A stretch of 64,000 nt of DNA from Pseudomonas viridiflava (GTDB lineage: Bacteria > Pseudomonadota > Gammaproteobacteria > Pseudomonadales > Pseudomonadaceae): positions 1 to 64,000 of the forward strand of contig NZ_UTBG01000074.1 in the NCBI RefSeq assembly GCF_900580675.1, in the 5' to 3' direction. How positions within the stretch are numbered: the stretch's first letter is position 1; the number at the start of each line of letters is the position of its first letter. Below are positions 56,611 through 64,000 of this stretch, one piece after another. The position numbers and the translations under genes were made by a program. The notes under the pieces are model-generated. The model was given only the letters and a program-made list of their open reading frames with translations. It searched no databases and was not told the DNA's origin.

Positions 56611-59531
56611 CAGGCGGCTCCTTCCGTTGCGGCAACCACTTTGGCCTGGTTGCTCGGTTTGTGGGCCCGCACGGATTGGTGACCGAGGGCGGTGAGCATC
56701 AGCAGCGTCGAGCCGACGACCATGGCGTATACGCCGACGTCGAAGAACAGCGCACTGGCGACATGGATGTCGCCCAGCAGCGGCAGGCTGAAATGCCAGG
56801 TGTGGGTGGTCAGGAACGGGTAACCGGCAAACAACGCGCCGAGCCCGGTGAGGGTCGCCGAAAACAGCCCGAAGCCCATCCAGCGCATTGGCCGCAGGCT
56901 CATTTGCGCCTCGACCCACTGGGTGCCGGCCACCATGTATTGCAGGATAAACGCCACCGACATCACAAGACCTGCGACAAACCCGCCGCCCGGTTGGTTG
57001 TGGCCGCGCATGAACAGGTAGAACGACACCACGAGAGCAATCGGCAGCAGCAAGCGCACCAGCACGGCCGGCACCATCATGAAGCCCAGGGCGGTGTCAC
57101 TGGCCTGGCGCGGGTTGACCAGGTCAGTGGACACGTCCGGCGCCAATTGGCGCTGTTGCGCGGGCAATTGCATGCTTTCCTTGGACGGACGGAAGCGCCG
57201 CAGCAGCGCATAAACCGTCAGCGCCACGGCGCCGAGTACGGTGATTTCACCGAGTGTGTCGAAGCCTCGGAAGTCCACCAGCATCACGTTCACCACATTG
57301 CTGCCGCCGCCTTCGGGCAGGGCGCGGCTGAGGTAAAACGAGGAGATATCGTTGGGCGTCTGGCGGGTCAGCATCGCGTAAGACAGCAACGCCATGCCGC
57401 CGCCGACCACGGTGGACAGCAGGAAGTCACGCAGGCGGCGAATGCGCGCCTTGCGCAGCGAACTCGGGAGTGGCGAGACTTCTTCGATCCGCCGTGGCAG
57501 CCAGCGCAGGCCCAGCAGGATCAGCACGGTGGTCACCACCTCGACCACCAATTGCGTGAGCGCCAGGTCTGGCGCCGAAAACCACACAAAGGTGACGCAG
57601 GTCATCAGGCCGCACACGCTGACCATCGTAAGGGCTGCCAGCCGGTGGTACTTGGCCTGCCACGCGGCGCCCAGGGCGCAGGCAATCGCCAGCAGCCACA
57701 GGGTGACGAACACGATGGAACCCGGGATTTTCGGGCGGTCGCCCCAGCTGAGGCCGCTGTTGAGCATCGGGATCAAGCCGGCAACCACCGCCGCCAGCAC
57801 CAGCAGGAACAACTGGGTCTGCAGGCGCTTGGTGCTGATGCGCCTTTCGATTTTGCGCACGCCGCGCATCATCACCACCAGGCTGCGCTCGAAGCCGCGC
57901 TTGCCGTTGAAGTAGCTGATGATCGGCGGGTACTTGAAGCGGCCGCGCTTGAGTTGCTTGCGCAGCAGCAGGTACAGCACCACGCCGCCGGACATCGCCA
58001 CCAGGCTCATGATCATCGGCGCGTTCCAGCCGTGCCAGATCGCCAGGCTGTATTCCGGCAGCACGCCACCGACCACCGGCAGGGCCGCCGCGGCGAGGAT
58101 CGAGCCGACCACCTGGGCCGGGAAGATCCCCACCAGCAGGCAGGTGAACACCAGCAACTCGACCGGCGCGCGCATCCAGCGCGGTGGCTCGTGAGGCGTA
58201 TGCGGCAGGTTGGTGGCGGGTGGGCCGAAGAATACATCCACGGTAAAGCGCAGGGCATAGGCCACGCTGAAGGTGCCGGCGATGGTCGCGATCAGCGGCA
58301 GGGCGAACTCCACCCAGGCGGTCGACGAGATAAACACGGTTTCGGCGAAGAACATTTCTTTGGACAGGAAGCCATTGAGCAACGGCACCCCGGCCATCGA
58401 GGCACTGGCCACCATCGCCAGGGTCGCGGTAAACGGGATCAGCTTGACCAGCCCGCTGAGCTTGCGGATATCCCGCGTGCCGCTTTCGTGGTCGATGATG
58501 CCCGCCGCCATGAACAGCGAGGCCTTGAAGGTGGCGTGGTTGAGGATATGGAACACCGCCGCGACAGCGGCCAGCGGGCTGTTGAGGCCCAGCAGCAGGG
58601 TGATCAGCCCGAGGTGGCTGATGGTGGAGTAGGCCAGCAAGCCCTTGAGGTCATTCTGGAACATGGCGCAGTAAGCGCCGAGGAGGAGGGTGATGGCGCC
58701 GGCACCGCCGACGATCCAGAACCATTCTTCGCTGCCGGACAGCGACGGCCACAGGCGGGCCAGCAGGAACACGCCGGCTTTCACCATCGTCGCCGAGTGC
58801 AGATAGGCCGATACCGGCGTGGGTGCCGCCATCGCGTGTGGCAGCCAGAAGTGGAAGGGGAACTGCGCGCTTTTGCTCAGGGCGCCGATCAGCACCAGGG
58901 CCAGCATTGCCGGGTACAGCGAATGCGCGCGAATCTGATCGCCCGCGGCCAGCACCTGGTCGAGGTCATAGCTGCCGACGATATGCCCGAGCAGCATCAC
59001 CCCGGCGAGCAGGCACAAACCGCCCGCACCGGTGACCATCAGCGCCATATAGGCGCCGCGCCTGGCGTCGGCGCGGTGGTGCCAATAGCCGATCAGCAGG
59101 AACGAGAACAGGCTGGTCAGTTCCCAGAAGAATACAATCTGGATCAGGTTGCCGGAAATCACCAGCCCGAGCATGGCGCCCATAAAGGCCAGGAAAAACG
59201 CAAAGAAACGCGGCACCGGGTCGTCCGGTGACATGTAGTAGCGCGCATACAGCGCCACCAGCGTGCCAATGCCGAGCACCAGCATCGAGAACAGCCAGGC
59301 GAACCCATCCATGCGCAGCACGAAGTTCAGCCCAAGGCTGGGCAACCACATGAATTCTTCGCGGATCACGCCACCATGGGCGATCTGGGGGTAGAGCAGG
59401 GCGACTTGAATGGTGCCGACCAGGGCCACAAGGCCGGCCAGCAGGGATTCGGTGTTACGTGCATTGTGCGGCAACAAGGCCGCTAGACAGCTGCCGATAA
59501 AAGGCAGCAGCAGTAGAACTATCAGGGACAT
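56610..59531 (-). CDS. shaA: monovalent cation/H+ antiporter subunit A fused to B
   Basis: A 973-residue subunit. The N-terminal about 780 residues are NuoL/MnhA-like (helices with FFWELTSLFSFLLIGYWHH, KSAQFPFHFWLPHAMAAPTP). The C-terminal about 150 residues are MnhB-like (RGHNQPGGGFVAGLVMSVAF), so A and B are one polypeptide, as in the Pha/Sha six-gene form. It is first of the operon. The complex exchanges Na+ or K+ for H+ and supports growth under salt or alkaline stress. Sha, Pha and Mrp are synonyms. Confidence 0.95.
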   Translation of the reverse strand: MSLIVLLLLPFIGSCLAALLPHNARNTESLLAGLVALVGTIQVALLYPQIAHGGVIREEFMWLPSLGLNFVLRMDGFAWLFSMLVLGIGTLVALYARYYMSPDDPVPRFFAFFLAFMGAMLGLVISGNLIQIVFFWELTSLFSFLLIGYWHHRADARRGAYMALMVTGAGGLCLLAGVMLLGHIVGSYDLDQVLAAGDQIRAHSLYPAMLALVLIGALSKSAQFPFHFWLPHAMAAPTPVSAYLHSATMVKAGVFLLARLWPSLSGSEEWFWIVGGAGAITLLLGAYCAMFQNDLKGLLAYSTISHLGLITLLLGLNSPLAAVAAVFHILNHATFKASLFMAAGIIDHESGTRDIRKLSGLVKLIPFTATLAMVASASMAGVPLLNGFLSKEMFFAETVFISSTAWVEFALPLIATIAGTFSVAYALRFTVDVFFGPPATNLPHTPHEPPRWMRAPVELLVFTCLLVGIFPAQVVGSILAAAALPVVGGVLPEYSLAIWHGWNAPMIMSLVAMSGGVVLYLLLRKQLKRGRFKYPPIISYFNGKRGFERSLVVMMRGVRKIERRISTKRLQTQLFLLVLAAVVAGLIPMLNSGLSWGDRPKIPGSIVFVTLWLLAIACALGAAWQAKYHRLAALTMVSVCGLMTCVTFVWFSAPDLALTQLVVEVVTTVLILLGLRWLPRRIEEVSPLPSSLRKARIRRLRDFLLSTVVGGGMALLSYAMLTRQTPNDISSFYLSRALPEGGGSNVVNVMLVDFRGFDTLGEITVLGAVALTVYALLRRFRPSKESMQLPAQQRQLAPDVSTDLVNPRQASDTALGFMMVPAVLVRLLLPIALVVSFYLFMRGHNQPGGGFVAGLVMSVAFILQYMVAGTQWVEAQMSLRPMRWMGFGLFSATLTGLGALFAGYPFLTTHTWHFSLPLLGDIHVASALFFDVGVYAMVVGSTLLMLTALGHQSVRAHKPSNQAKVVAATEGAA

Positions 59532-59655
59532 AGGCTTCTAATCTGCGGGAGTTTGGGATGCATCATACGTGCCGGTTTCTCGATCACCAAACGGCAACAT
59601 GTCGCAGGATCCTACAAGGTAGGCTGAAAACGCCCATTTGGCATTGTTTCCGACC

Positions 59656-60585
59656 TTAGCCCTGGCGCTCCTGTTCCATCGCATCGCGCAACTCGATGGC
59701 CTTTTGCCCGCGAGTCTTCAATTCACTCACGATGACCGCCACCACAATCAATGCCGCGCCGAGCATGGCAATCGGCGGAAAGCGTTCCCCGGCGATCCGC
59801 CCGATCACGCCGGCCCATACCGGTTCACCGGCGTAGATCAAGGTGGCGCGTGTCGGTGAGACGCTCTGCTGTGCCCAGTTCATCGCGACCTGGATCACCG
59901 CACTGGTCAAGCCCAGGCCGATGGCACTGAACACCAGCAACCACGAGAATTCAGGCAGCGCCTCGCCCATCGGTACCACCATCAGGAAGGACAACAGCGA
60001 CGCCGCGGCCAACTGCACCACGGTCACCCGGCGCACATCCACCTGCCCGGCAAATGCGCTGATCAGGATGATCTCCGCCGCCACCGCGATGGCGCAGATG
60101 AGCGTGGCGATCTCACCGGGGCTGAAGTTAAACGACGCCCCCGCCGGGCCGGTCAACAGCATCAACCCGGTAAACGCCAGCATGATGCCAAGGCTCGGCA
60201 TCAAACCCGGGCGCCGTCCCAGCACCACCCACTGCAACAGCGGCACGCAGGGCACATACAACGCGGTGATAAATGCCGACTGGCTGCTCGGAATAGTCTG
60301 CAGGCCGATGGTCTGCAAGCCGTAGCCGAACATGATCGAGACGCCGATAAACACCCCGGCCTTTAATTCCAGGAATGTCAGGTCACGCAACGTGTGCAGG
60401 GTGAAAAAGCCGACGACGATCGCTGCCGCGGCAAACCGCAGGCCCACGAAAAACATCGGCCCGCTGACGGTCATGGCATGTTGCACGAGCAAGAAAGTGC
60501 CGCCCCAAATCATGGTGATCACCACCAGAAGGCATTCGGCTTTACTGAAACGGTTGAAACGAGAAGCGGTGTTCGGGGCGGTCAT
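59656..60585 (-). CDS. DMT/EamA family exporter
   Basis: A 309-residue inner membrane transporter with ten helices in two EamA repeats (MIWGGTFLLVQHAM at the first; AMNWAQQSVSPTRATLIYAG and EPVWAGVIG at the second). ATG at 60585; the upstream in-frame codons run into the regulator promoter. It is divergent from the XRE-cupin gene, which probably controls it. The substrate may be an amino acid or metabolite but is unknown. Confidence 0.9.
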   Translation of the reverse strand: MTAPNTASRFNRFSKAECLLVVITMIWGGTFLLVQHAMTVSGPMFFVGLRFAAAAIVVGFFTLHTLRDLTFLELKAGVFIGVSIMFGYGLQTIGLQTIPSSQSAFITALYVPCVPLLQWVVLGRRPGLMPSLGIMLAFTGLMLLTGPAGASFNFSPGEIATLICAIAVAAEIILISAFAGQVDVRRVTVVQLAAASLLSFLMVVPMGEALPEFSWLLVFSAIGLGLTSAVIQVAMNWAQQSVSPTRATLIYAGEPVWAGVIGRIAGERFPPIAMLGAALIVVAVIVSELKTRGQKAIELRDAMEQERQG

Positions 60586-60640
60586 GGCGGCTCGGTCTTG
60601 CAAGGGAAAGGCACGGACCGCACAATGCGCCGCACGCTGG

Positions 60641-60681
60641 GCAGTATACTGCGCACACCTATCGAATGAGCAATATAGTGC
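60641..60681. promoter_or_regulatory. two GCA-N6-TGC palindromes with overlapping promoter
   Basis: GCAGTATACTGC at 60641-60652 is a perfect 12-bp palindrome containing TATACT, a -10 on both strands. A related GCAATATAGTGC lies at 60670-60681, 29 bp centre to centre, inside the first codons of the regulator. They are likely operators of the XRE-cupin protein. Confidence 0.55.
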
Positions 60682-61241
60682 ACAAAGAAAATCCACAACG
60701 GGCTTCAGTCCTGCAACACGTCAGCCAGAACGTCCGTCGTCTGCGGCATGCTGCCGACTTGAGCCAGACTGCACTATCGGAAAAATCCGGGGTCAGCCGG
60801 CGCATGCTGGTGGCCATTGAGGCCGGGGAGAAAAACGTCAGCCTGTCGACCCTCGACCGCGTGGCCGAAGCGCTCGACGTGGCGTTCAGCGACCTGATCC
60901 AGGCCCCGGATGCCCCTGATCACAGCCGCATCAACGAGATTGCCTGGGCCGGTGACATCCCCGGCAGCAAAGCCGTGCTGCTGGCCAAGGCCACCGCCCG
61001 ACGCGAGGTGGAGTTGTGGGAAATGCGCCTGGAACCCGGCGACCGCTACAGCCCCGAGCCCGACCCGGACGGCTGGAGCGTGCAGCTGTTTGTGTTCGAA
61101 GGCAGCCTGACGCTGATCCTGGAGGCCGACGAGAAACCCGTCGCCACCGGTGAATTCTATATGTTCGCCAGCGACCAGGCCCATGCCTACCGCAATGACG
61201 GCGCGGTGGCGGTGCGCTTCGTGCGCAACGTGGTCATCTAA
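60666..61241 (+). CDS. XRE-cupin transcriptional regulator
   Basis: A 191-residue regulator. Helix-turn-helix of the XRE type (LSQTALSEKSGVSRRMLVAI, about residues 32-51) and a C-terminal cupin domain (about 110-190, GSLTLILEADEKPVATGEF). No ribosome site is seen before the ATG at 60666 and the TATACT box is only 15 nt upstream, so the message may have a very short leader. It is divergent from the EamA exporter. Confidence 0.88.
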   Translation: MSNIVHKENPQRASVLQHVSQNVRRLRHAADLSQTALSEKSGVSRRMLVAIEAGEKNVSLSTLDRVAEALDVAFSDLIQAPDAPDHSRINEIAWAGDIPGSKAVLLAKATARREVELWEMRLEPGDRYSPEPDPDGWSVQLFVFEGSLTLILEADEKPVATGEFYMFASDQAHAYRNDGAVAVRFVRNVVI

Positions 61242-61343
61242 CTGTTTACCAGCCAACAGTGGATAGACACTTTGCTGCTTTGAAACGCTCTCCACAGCCC
61301 TGTTTTATCAACAAATCACTGATTTTATTGGCGATTAAAATCA

Positions 61344-61357
61344 GGCACGACTCCTGC
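61344..61357 (+). promoter_or_regulatory. sigma54-type promoter of the sulfur operon
   Basis: GGCACGACTCCTGC has GG and GC 10 nt apart, close to the -24/-12 consensus (TGGCAC-N5-TTGCA). Its GGCACG half equals that of the crcY promoter. It lies 38 bp before the sfnB start. Confidence 0.65.
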
Positions 61358-61395
61358 AATCACCCAGGTATCTCATCGGAGCCTGGAGTCGGCCC

Positions 61396-62592
61396 ATGTC
61401 AGCCCACCCTCAACACCCTGCCCATATCATCCGCTCGGACGCCGAAGCCATCGAGGTCGCGACCCGGTTGGCCGCACAGTTTGCCGTCGACGCCAGCGTG
61501 CGCGACCGCGAGCGCCGCCTGCCGGTGGAGGAACTCGACGCGTTTTCCGCCAGTGGCCTGTGGGGCATCACCATTCCCAAGGCCTACGGCGGCGCCGAGG
61601 TGTCCTATGTGACGGTGGCCGAGGTGATCAAGCTGATCTCCGCCGCCGACCCGTCCCTGGGCCAGATCCCGCAGAACCATCTCGGCGTGGTGGACATCCT
61701 GCTGCAAACCGCCACTGAAGAACAAAAGCGCCACTACTTCGGCAAAGTGCTCGCCGGCTATCGCTTCGGCAATGCCTTCTCCGAAGCCAAGAGCAAAAAC
61801 GCCGGCACCTTTGACACGCAGATTCGTTTGCATGGCGACAGCGCTCAAGTCAACGGCGAGAAGTTCTACTGCACCGGCGCGCTGTTCGCGCACATCGTGC
61901 CCACGGTCGGCAACAACGAGCATGGCCAGGCGTTTATCGCCTTTGTCGAACGCGACGCGCCGGGCCTGACGGTGGTCGACAGCTGGGACGGCTTCGGCCA
62001 ACGCACCACCGCCAGCGGCGGCGTAACCCTGGATGGCGTGACGGTGCCGCTGAGCGCGGTGGTCCCGGCCCACTTGGCCTTTGACCAACCCACCGCCAAC
62101 GGCCCGATCTCGCAGATCATCCAGGCGGCCGTCGACACCGGCATCGCCCTCGGTGCCCTGGAACAGGCGAAGATTTACGCGCGCCAGGCCCGGCCGTGGA
62201 TCGACAGCCAGCAGGATCACGGCTGGCAGGACCCGTTCACCATTGCCGCCATCGGTGACCTGGCGTGGCGCGTGCACGGCACCGAAGCCATCCTCGCCAA
62301 GGCCGGCCTGGCGGTGGACCAGGCACTTGCCGAACCAAGCGAGGACACGGTCGCCCGCGCCTCGCTGGTGGTCGCCCAGGCCAAGGTGCTGTCGGCGGAA
62401 ACCGCCTTGCTCGCCAGCAGCAAACTCTTCGAACTGGCCGGCACCCGCTCGGTGACCGGCAAGCACAACCTCGACCGCTTCTGGCGCAACGCGCGCACCC
62501 ACACCCTGCACGACCCGGCCCGCTGGAAATACCACCTGATCGGCAACTTCGTGCTCAACGGCGTGAAGCCTGCGCGCCACGCCTGGAACTGA
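61396..62592 (+). CDS. sfnB: SfnB family sulfur acquisition oxidoreductase
   Basis: A 398-residue acyl-CoA-dehydrogenase-fold flavoprotein of the SfnB/DszC-like group (SfnB is linked to use of dimethyl sulfone and other organosulfur compounds when sulfate is scarce). Family features are PKAYGGAEVSYVTVAEVIKL, the FGNAFSEAKSKNAGTF active region and the C-terminal RFWRNARTHTLHDPARWKYH. ATG at 61396 with GGAG upstream. It is first of a probable three-gene operon under sigma54-type control. Confidence 0.88.
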   Translation: MSAHPQHPAHIIRSDAEAIEVATRLAAQFAVDASVRDRERRLPVEELDAFSASGLWGITIPKAYGGAEVSYVTVAEVIKLISAADPSLGQIPQNHLGVVDILLQTATEEQKRHYFGKVLAGYRFGNAFSEAKSKNAGTFDTQIRLHGDSAQVNGEKFYCTGALFAHIVPTVGNNEHGQAFIAFVERDAPGLTVVDSWDGFGQRTTASGGVTLDGVTVPLSAVVPAHLAFDQPTANGPISQIIQAAVDTGIALGALEQAKIYARQARPWIDSQQDHGWQDPFTIAAIGDLAWRVHGTEAILAKAGLAVDQALAEPSEDTVARASLVVAQAKVLSAETALLASSKLFELAGTRSVTGKHNLDRFWRNARTHTLHDPARWKYHLIGNFVLNGVKPARHAWN

Positions 62593-62604
62593 GGAGCCTT
62601 GACC

Positions 62605-62931
62605 ATGACCGCACTGAATCAGGCGCGTCAACTGCTGGAAAGCACGCGCCGCCATGTCGAGAAAAGCGCTGACCCCTACGTGATCAGCCGCTTCGGCGAT
62701 CTGCAGATACGCGTCGAGGTGGCGGCCGCCTTGTACGAACGCGCCGAAACCCACCCCAGCCCTGTGGCCCTCACCGAGGCGCAGATTGCCGCCGCCGAAG
62801 CCCTGATCGCCGCGAGCAACGCCGAGTTCGAACTGACCGGCCAACGCACCGCGCTGCCGTCGACTTTGGACGACCCACTGCGCGTGAAATACCGGATCGT
62901 CGGCAACTACCACCTCAACGGAGTGCTTTGA
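62605..62931 (+). CDS. small acyl-CoA dehydrogenase C-terminal-like protein
   Basis: A 108-residue protein. Its last 20 residues (DPLRVKYRIVGNYHLNGVL) resemble the SfnB C-terminus (DPARWKYHLIGNFVLNGVKP), and the helices before it look like the acyl-CoA dehydrogenase C-terminal bundle. The FAD and substrate domains are absent. Start at 62605 is chosen because GAGGAG lies 8 nt upstream. It overlaps the next ATG (TGATG). It may be an accessory subunit or a remnant. Confidence 0.6.
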   Translation: MTALNQARQLLESTRRHVEKSADPYVISRFGDLQIRVEVAAALYERAETHPSPVALTEAQIAAAEALIAASNAEFELTGQRTALPSTLDDPLRVKYRIVGNYHLNGVL

Positions 62932-64000
62932 TGGCCCGTGAAATTCGCTTGAATGCCTTTGACATGAACTGCGTCGGCCACCAGTCCCCCGGCCTGTGGG
63001 CACACCCGCGGGATCGCTCGTGGCAGTACAAGGACCTCGAATACTGGACCGACCTGGCGAAGATCCTCGAACGCGGCAAGTTCGACGGCCTGTTCATCGC
63101 CGACGTGCTGGGCATCTATGACGTGTACAACGGCAACGGCGAGGCGGCGATTCGCCAGGCCACGCAAGTGCCGGTCAACGACCCGTTGTCGCTGATCGCG
63201 CCCATGGCGCTGGTCACCGAGCACCTGGGTTTCGGCCTGACGGCGTCGTTGTCCTTCGAACACCCCTATCCGTTTGCCCGCCGGCTTTCGACCCTTGATC
63301 ACCTGACCAAGGGCCGCATCGGCTGGAACATCGTTACCTCCTACCTGGAAAGCGGCGCGAAGAACCTCGGCCAGAAAGCCCAGACCGAGCACGACGCGCG
63401 CTACGACTACGCCGAGGAGTACCTGGAGGTTTGCTACAAACTCTGGGAAGGCAGCTGGGAAGAGGGCGCCGTGCTGCGTGATCGCGAGCGCCGGATCTTC
63501 AGCGACCCGAGCAAAATCCATGAGATCCGCCACGTCGGCAAGCACTTCCAGGTGCCGGGTATTCACCTCTGCGAGCCGTCGCCGCAACGTACGCCGGTGC
63601 TCTACCAGGCCGGTGCATCCAGCCGTGGCAAGCAGTTCGCCGCCGAGCAGGCCGAGTGCGTGTTTGTCGCCGCGCCGTCCAAGGTGCTGCTGAAAAAGAC
63701 CGTCGCCGACATCCGCCGTCGTGCTGCCGAGGCCGGGCGTGATCCGAAGAAAATCCTGATCTTCAACTTGCAGACGGTGATCGTCGGCGAGACCGACGCG
63801 AAGGCCAAAGCCAAGTTCGACGACTACAAATCCTATGTCAGCTATGAGGGCGCAATGGCGCTGATCTCCGGCTGGACCGGCATCGACTTCAGCCAATTCA
63901 AGCCGGATGAACCGCTCAAGCACGTGCACACCAACGCGATTCAATCGGCGGTGGAGGCCTTTTCCACGGCGGACCCGAACAAGGTCTGGACGCCGAACGA
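62931..64000 (+). CDS. flavin-dependent monooxygenase, NtaA/SnaA/DszA family (3' end outside the window)
   Basis: The first 356 codons of a luciferase-like (LLM) FMNH2-dependent monooxygenase. Family features are ERGKFDGLFIADVLGIYDVY, ASLSFEHPYPFARRLSTLDH, TKGRIGWNIVTSYLESGAKN and GKHFQVPGIHLCEPSPQRTP followed by QAGASSRGKQFAA. Full members have 440-480 residues, so about 100 are missing. Following SfnB suggests an organosulfur substrate such as dimethyl sulfide or an alkanesulfonate-like compound; this is inference. Confidence 0.88.
   Translation, partial: MAREIRLNAFDMNCVGHQSPGLWAHPRDRSWQYKDLEYWTDLAKILERGKFDGLFIADVLGIYDVYNGNGEAAIRQATQVPVNDPLSLIAPMALVTEHLGFGLTASLSFEHPYPFARRLSTLDHLTKGRIGWNIVTSYLESGAKNLGQKAQTEHDARYDYAEEYLEVCYKLWEGSWEEGAVLRDRERRIFSDPSKIHEIRHVGKHFQVPGIHLCEPSPQRTPVLYQAGASSRGKQFAAEQAECVFVAAPSKVLLKKTVADIRRRAAEAGRDPKKILIFNLQTVIVGETDAKAKAKFDDYKSYVSYEGAMALISGWTGIDFSQFKPDEPLKHVHTNAIQSAVEAFSTADPNKVWTPN

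Noticed and set aside
56661..59231. Open frame of about 850 codons antisense to shaA
   Set aside because: His/Gln/Arg-rich shadow of a clear membrane protein gene; no membrane or domain features.
62907..63944. 345-codon frame antisense to the flavin monooxygenase
   Set aside because: The plus strand has a clear monooxygenase family match with coupled start; the antisense frame has no recognisable domain.

Overview
The window reads as chromosomal DNA of a Pseudomonas of the P. fluorescens group. The evidence is the high-GC coding sequence, the REP/REPIN elements typical of that group between genes, the liu leucine-catabolism genes, a PrrF-type iron sRNA, a CrcY-type catabolite-repression sRNA next to mvaB, and an SfnB-type sulfur-acquisition gene. 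I see no rRNA, tRNA, CRISPR array, insertion sequence or prophage. The last gene runs off the right edge.

Layout. 1-9.8 kb: a stand-alone AceE-like C-terminal protein, a 28-residue acidic peptide, an AraC regulator with a nitrilase-fold protein that lacks the catalytic cysteine, fadH, a PLP enzyme, a cytochrome b561, a YebC paralogue and an LRR/kinase fusion. 9.8-17.4 kb: a ZapE-like ATPase, then a seven-gene archaic (Csu-type) chaperone-usher pilus operon with four pilin-like subunits, chaperone, usher and two-domain tip protein. 17.4-20.4 kb: anti-sigma and ECF sigma genes facing a periplasmic catalase-like peroxidase and a cytochrome b561; the gap holds two divergent copies of one ECF-type promoter (GGGAATA-N15-CGTCT). 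20.4-23.2 kb: an M14 carboxypeptidase, PrrF under a Fur box, a DUF6124 protein and a CI/LexA-like repressor without the protease dyad.

23.2-32.5 kb is a leucine/isovalerate catabolism block: liuABCD on the minus strand, a divergent acyl-CoA synthetase, then mvaB (liuE) and the MerR regulator liuR. LiuR-type palindromes lie in the liuA/synthetase gap and upstream of liuR. Between the synthetase and mvaB lies a roughly 369-nt sigma54-driven RNA with six A-rich Hfq/Crc-binding motifs, which I assign as CrcY. A-rich motifs of the same type occur in the leaders of liuA and the synthetase, so the decoy RNA sits beside probable targets.

32.5-53.3 kb: a LysR regulator and an acyl-CoA dehydrogenase, a phosphate-binding/OmpA fusion, xthA, a GNAT acetyltransferase, tamA-tamB, a MarR-controlled EmrAB-NodT-type efflux operon with twin operators, ppiB-lpxH, glnS and cysS. 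53.3-59.5 kb: the six-gene Sha/Pha (Mrp-type) cation/proton antiporter operon. 59.5-64 kb: a DMT exporter divergent from an XRE-cupin regulator, then an organosulfur operon behind a sigma54-type promoter (SfnB, a small acyl-CoA-dehydrogenase-like protein, a flavin-dependent monooxygenase).

All assignments come from reading the sequence and from recalled family knowledge. No database search was run.
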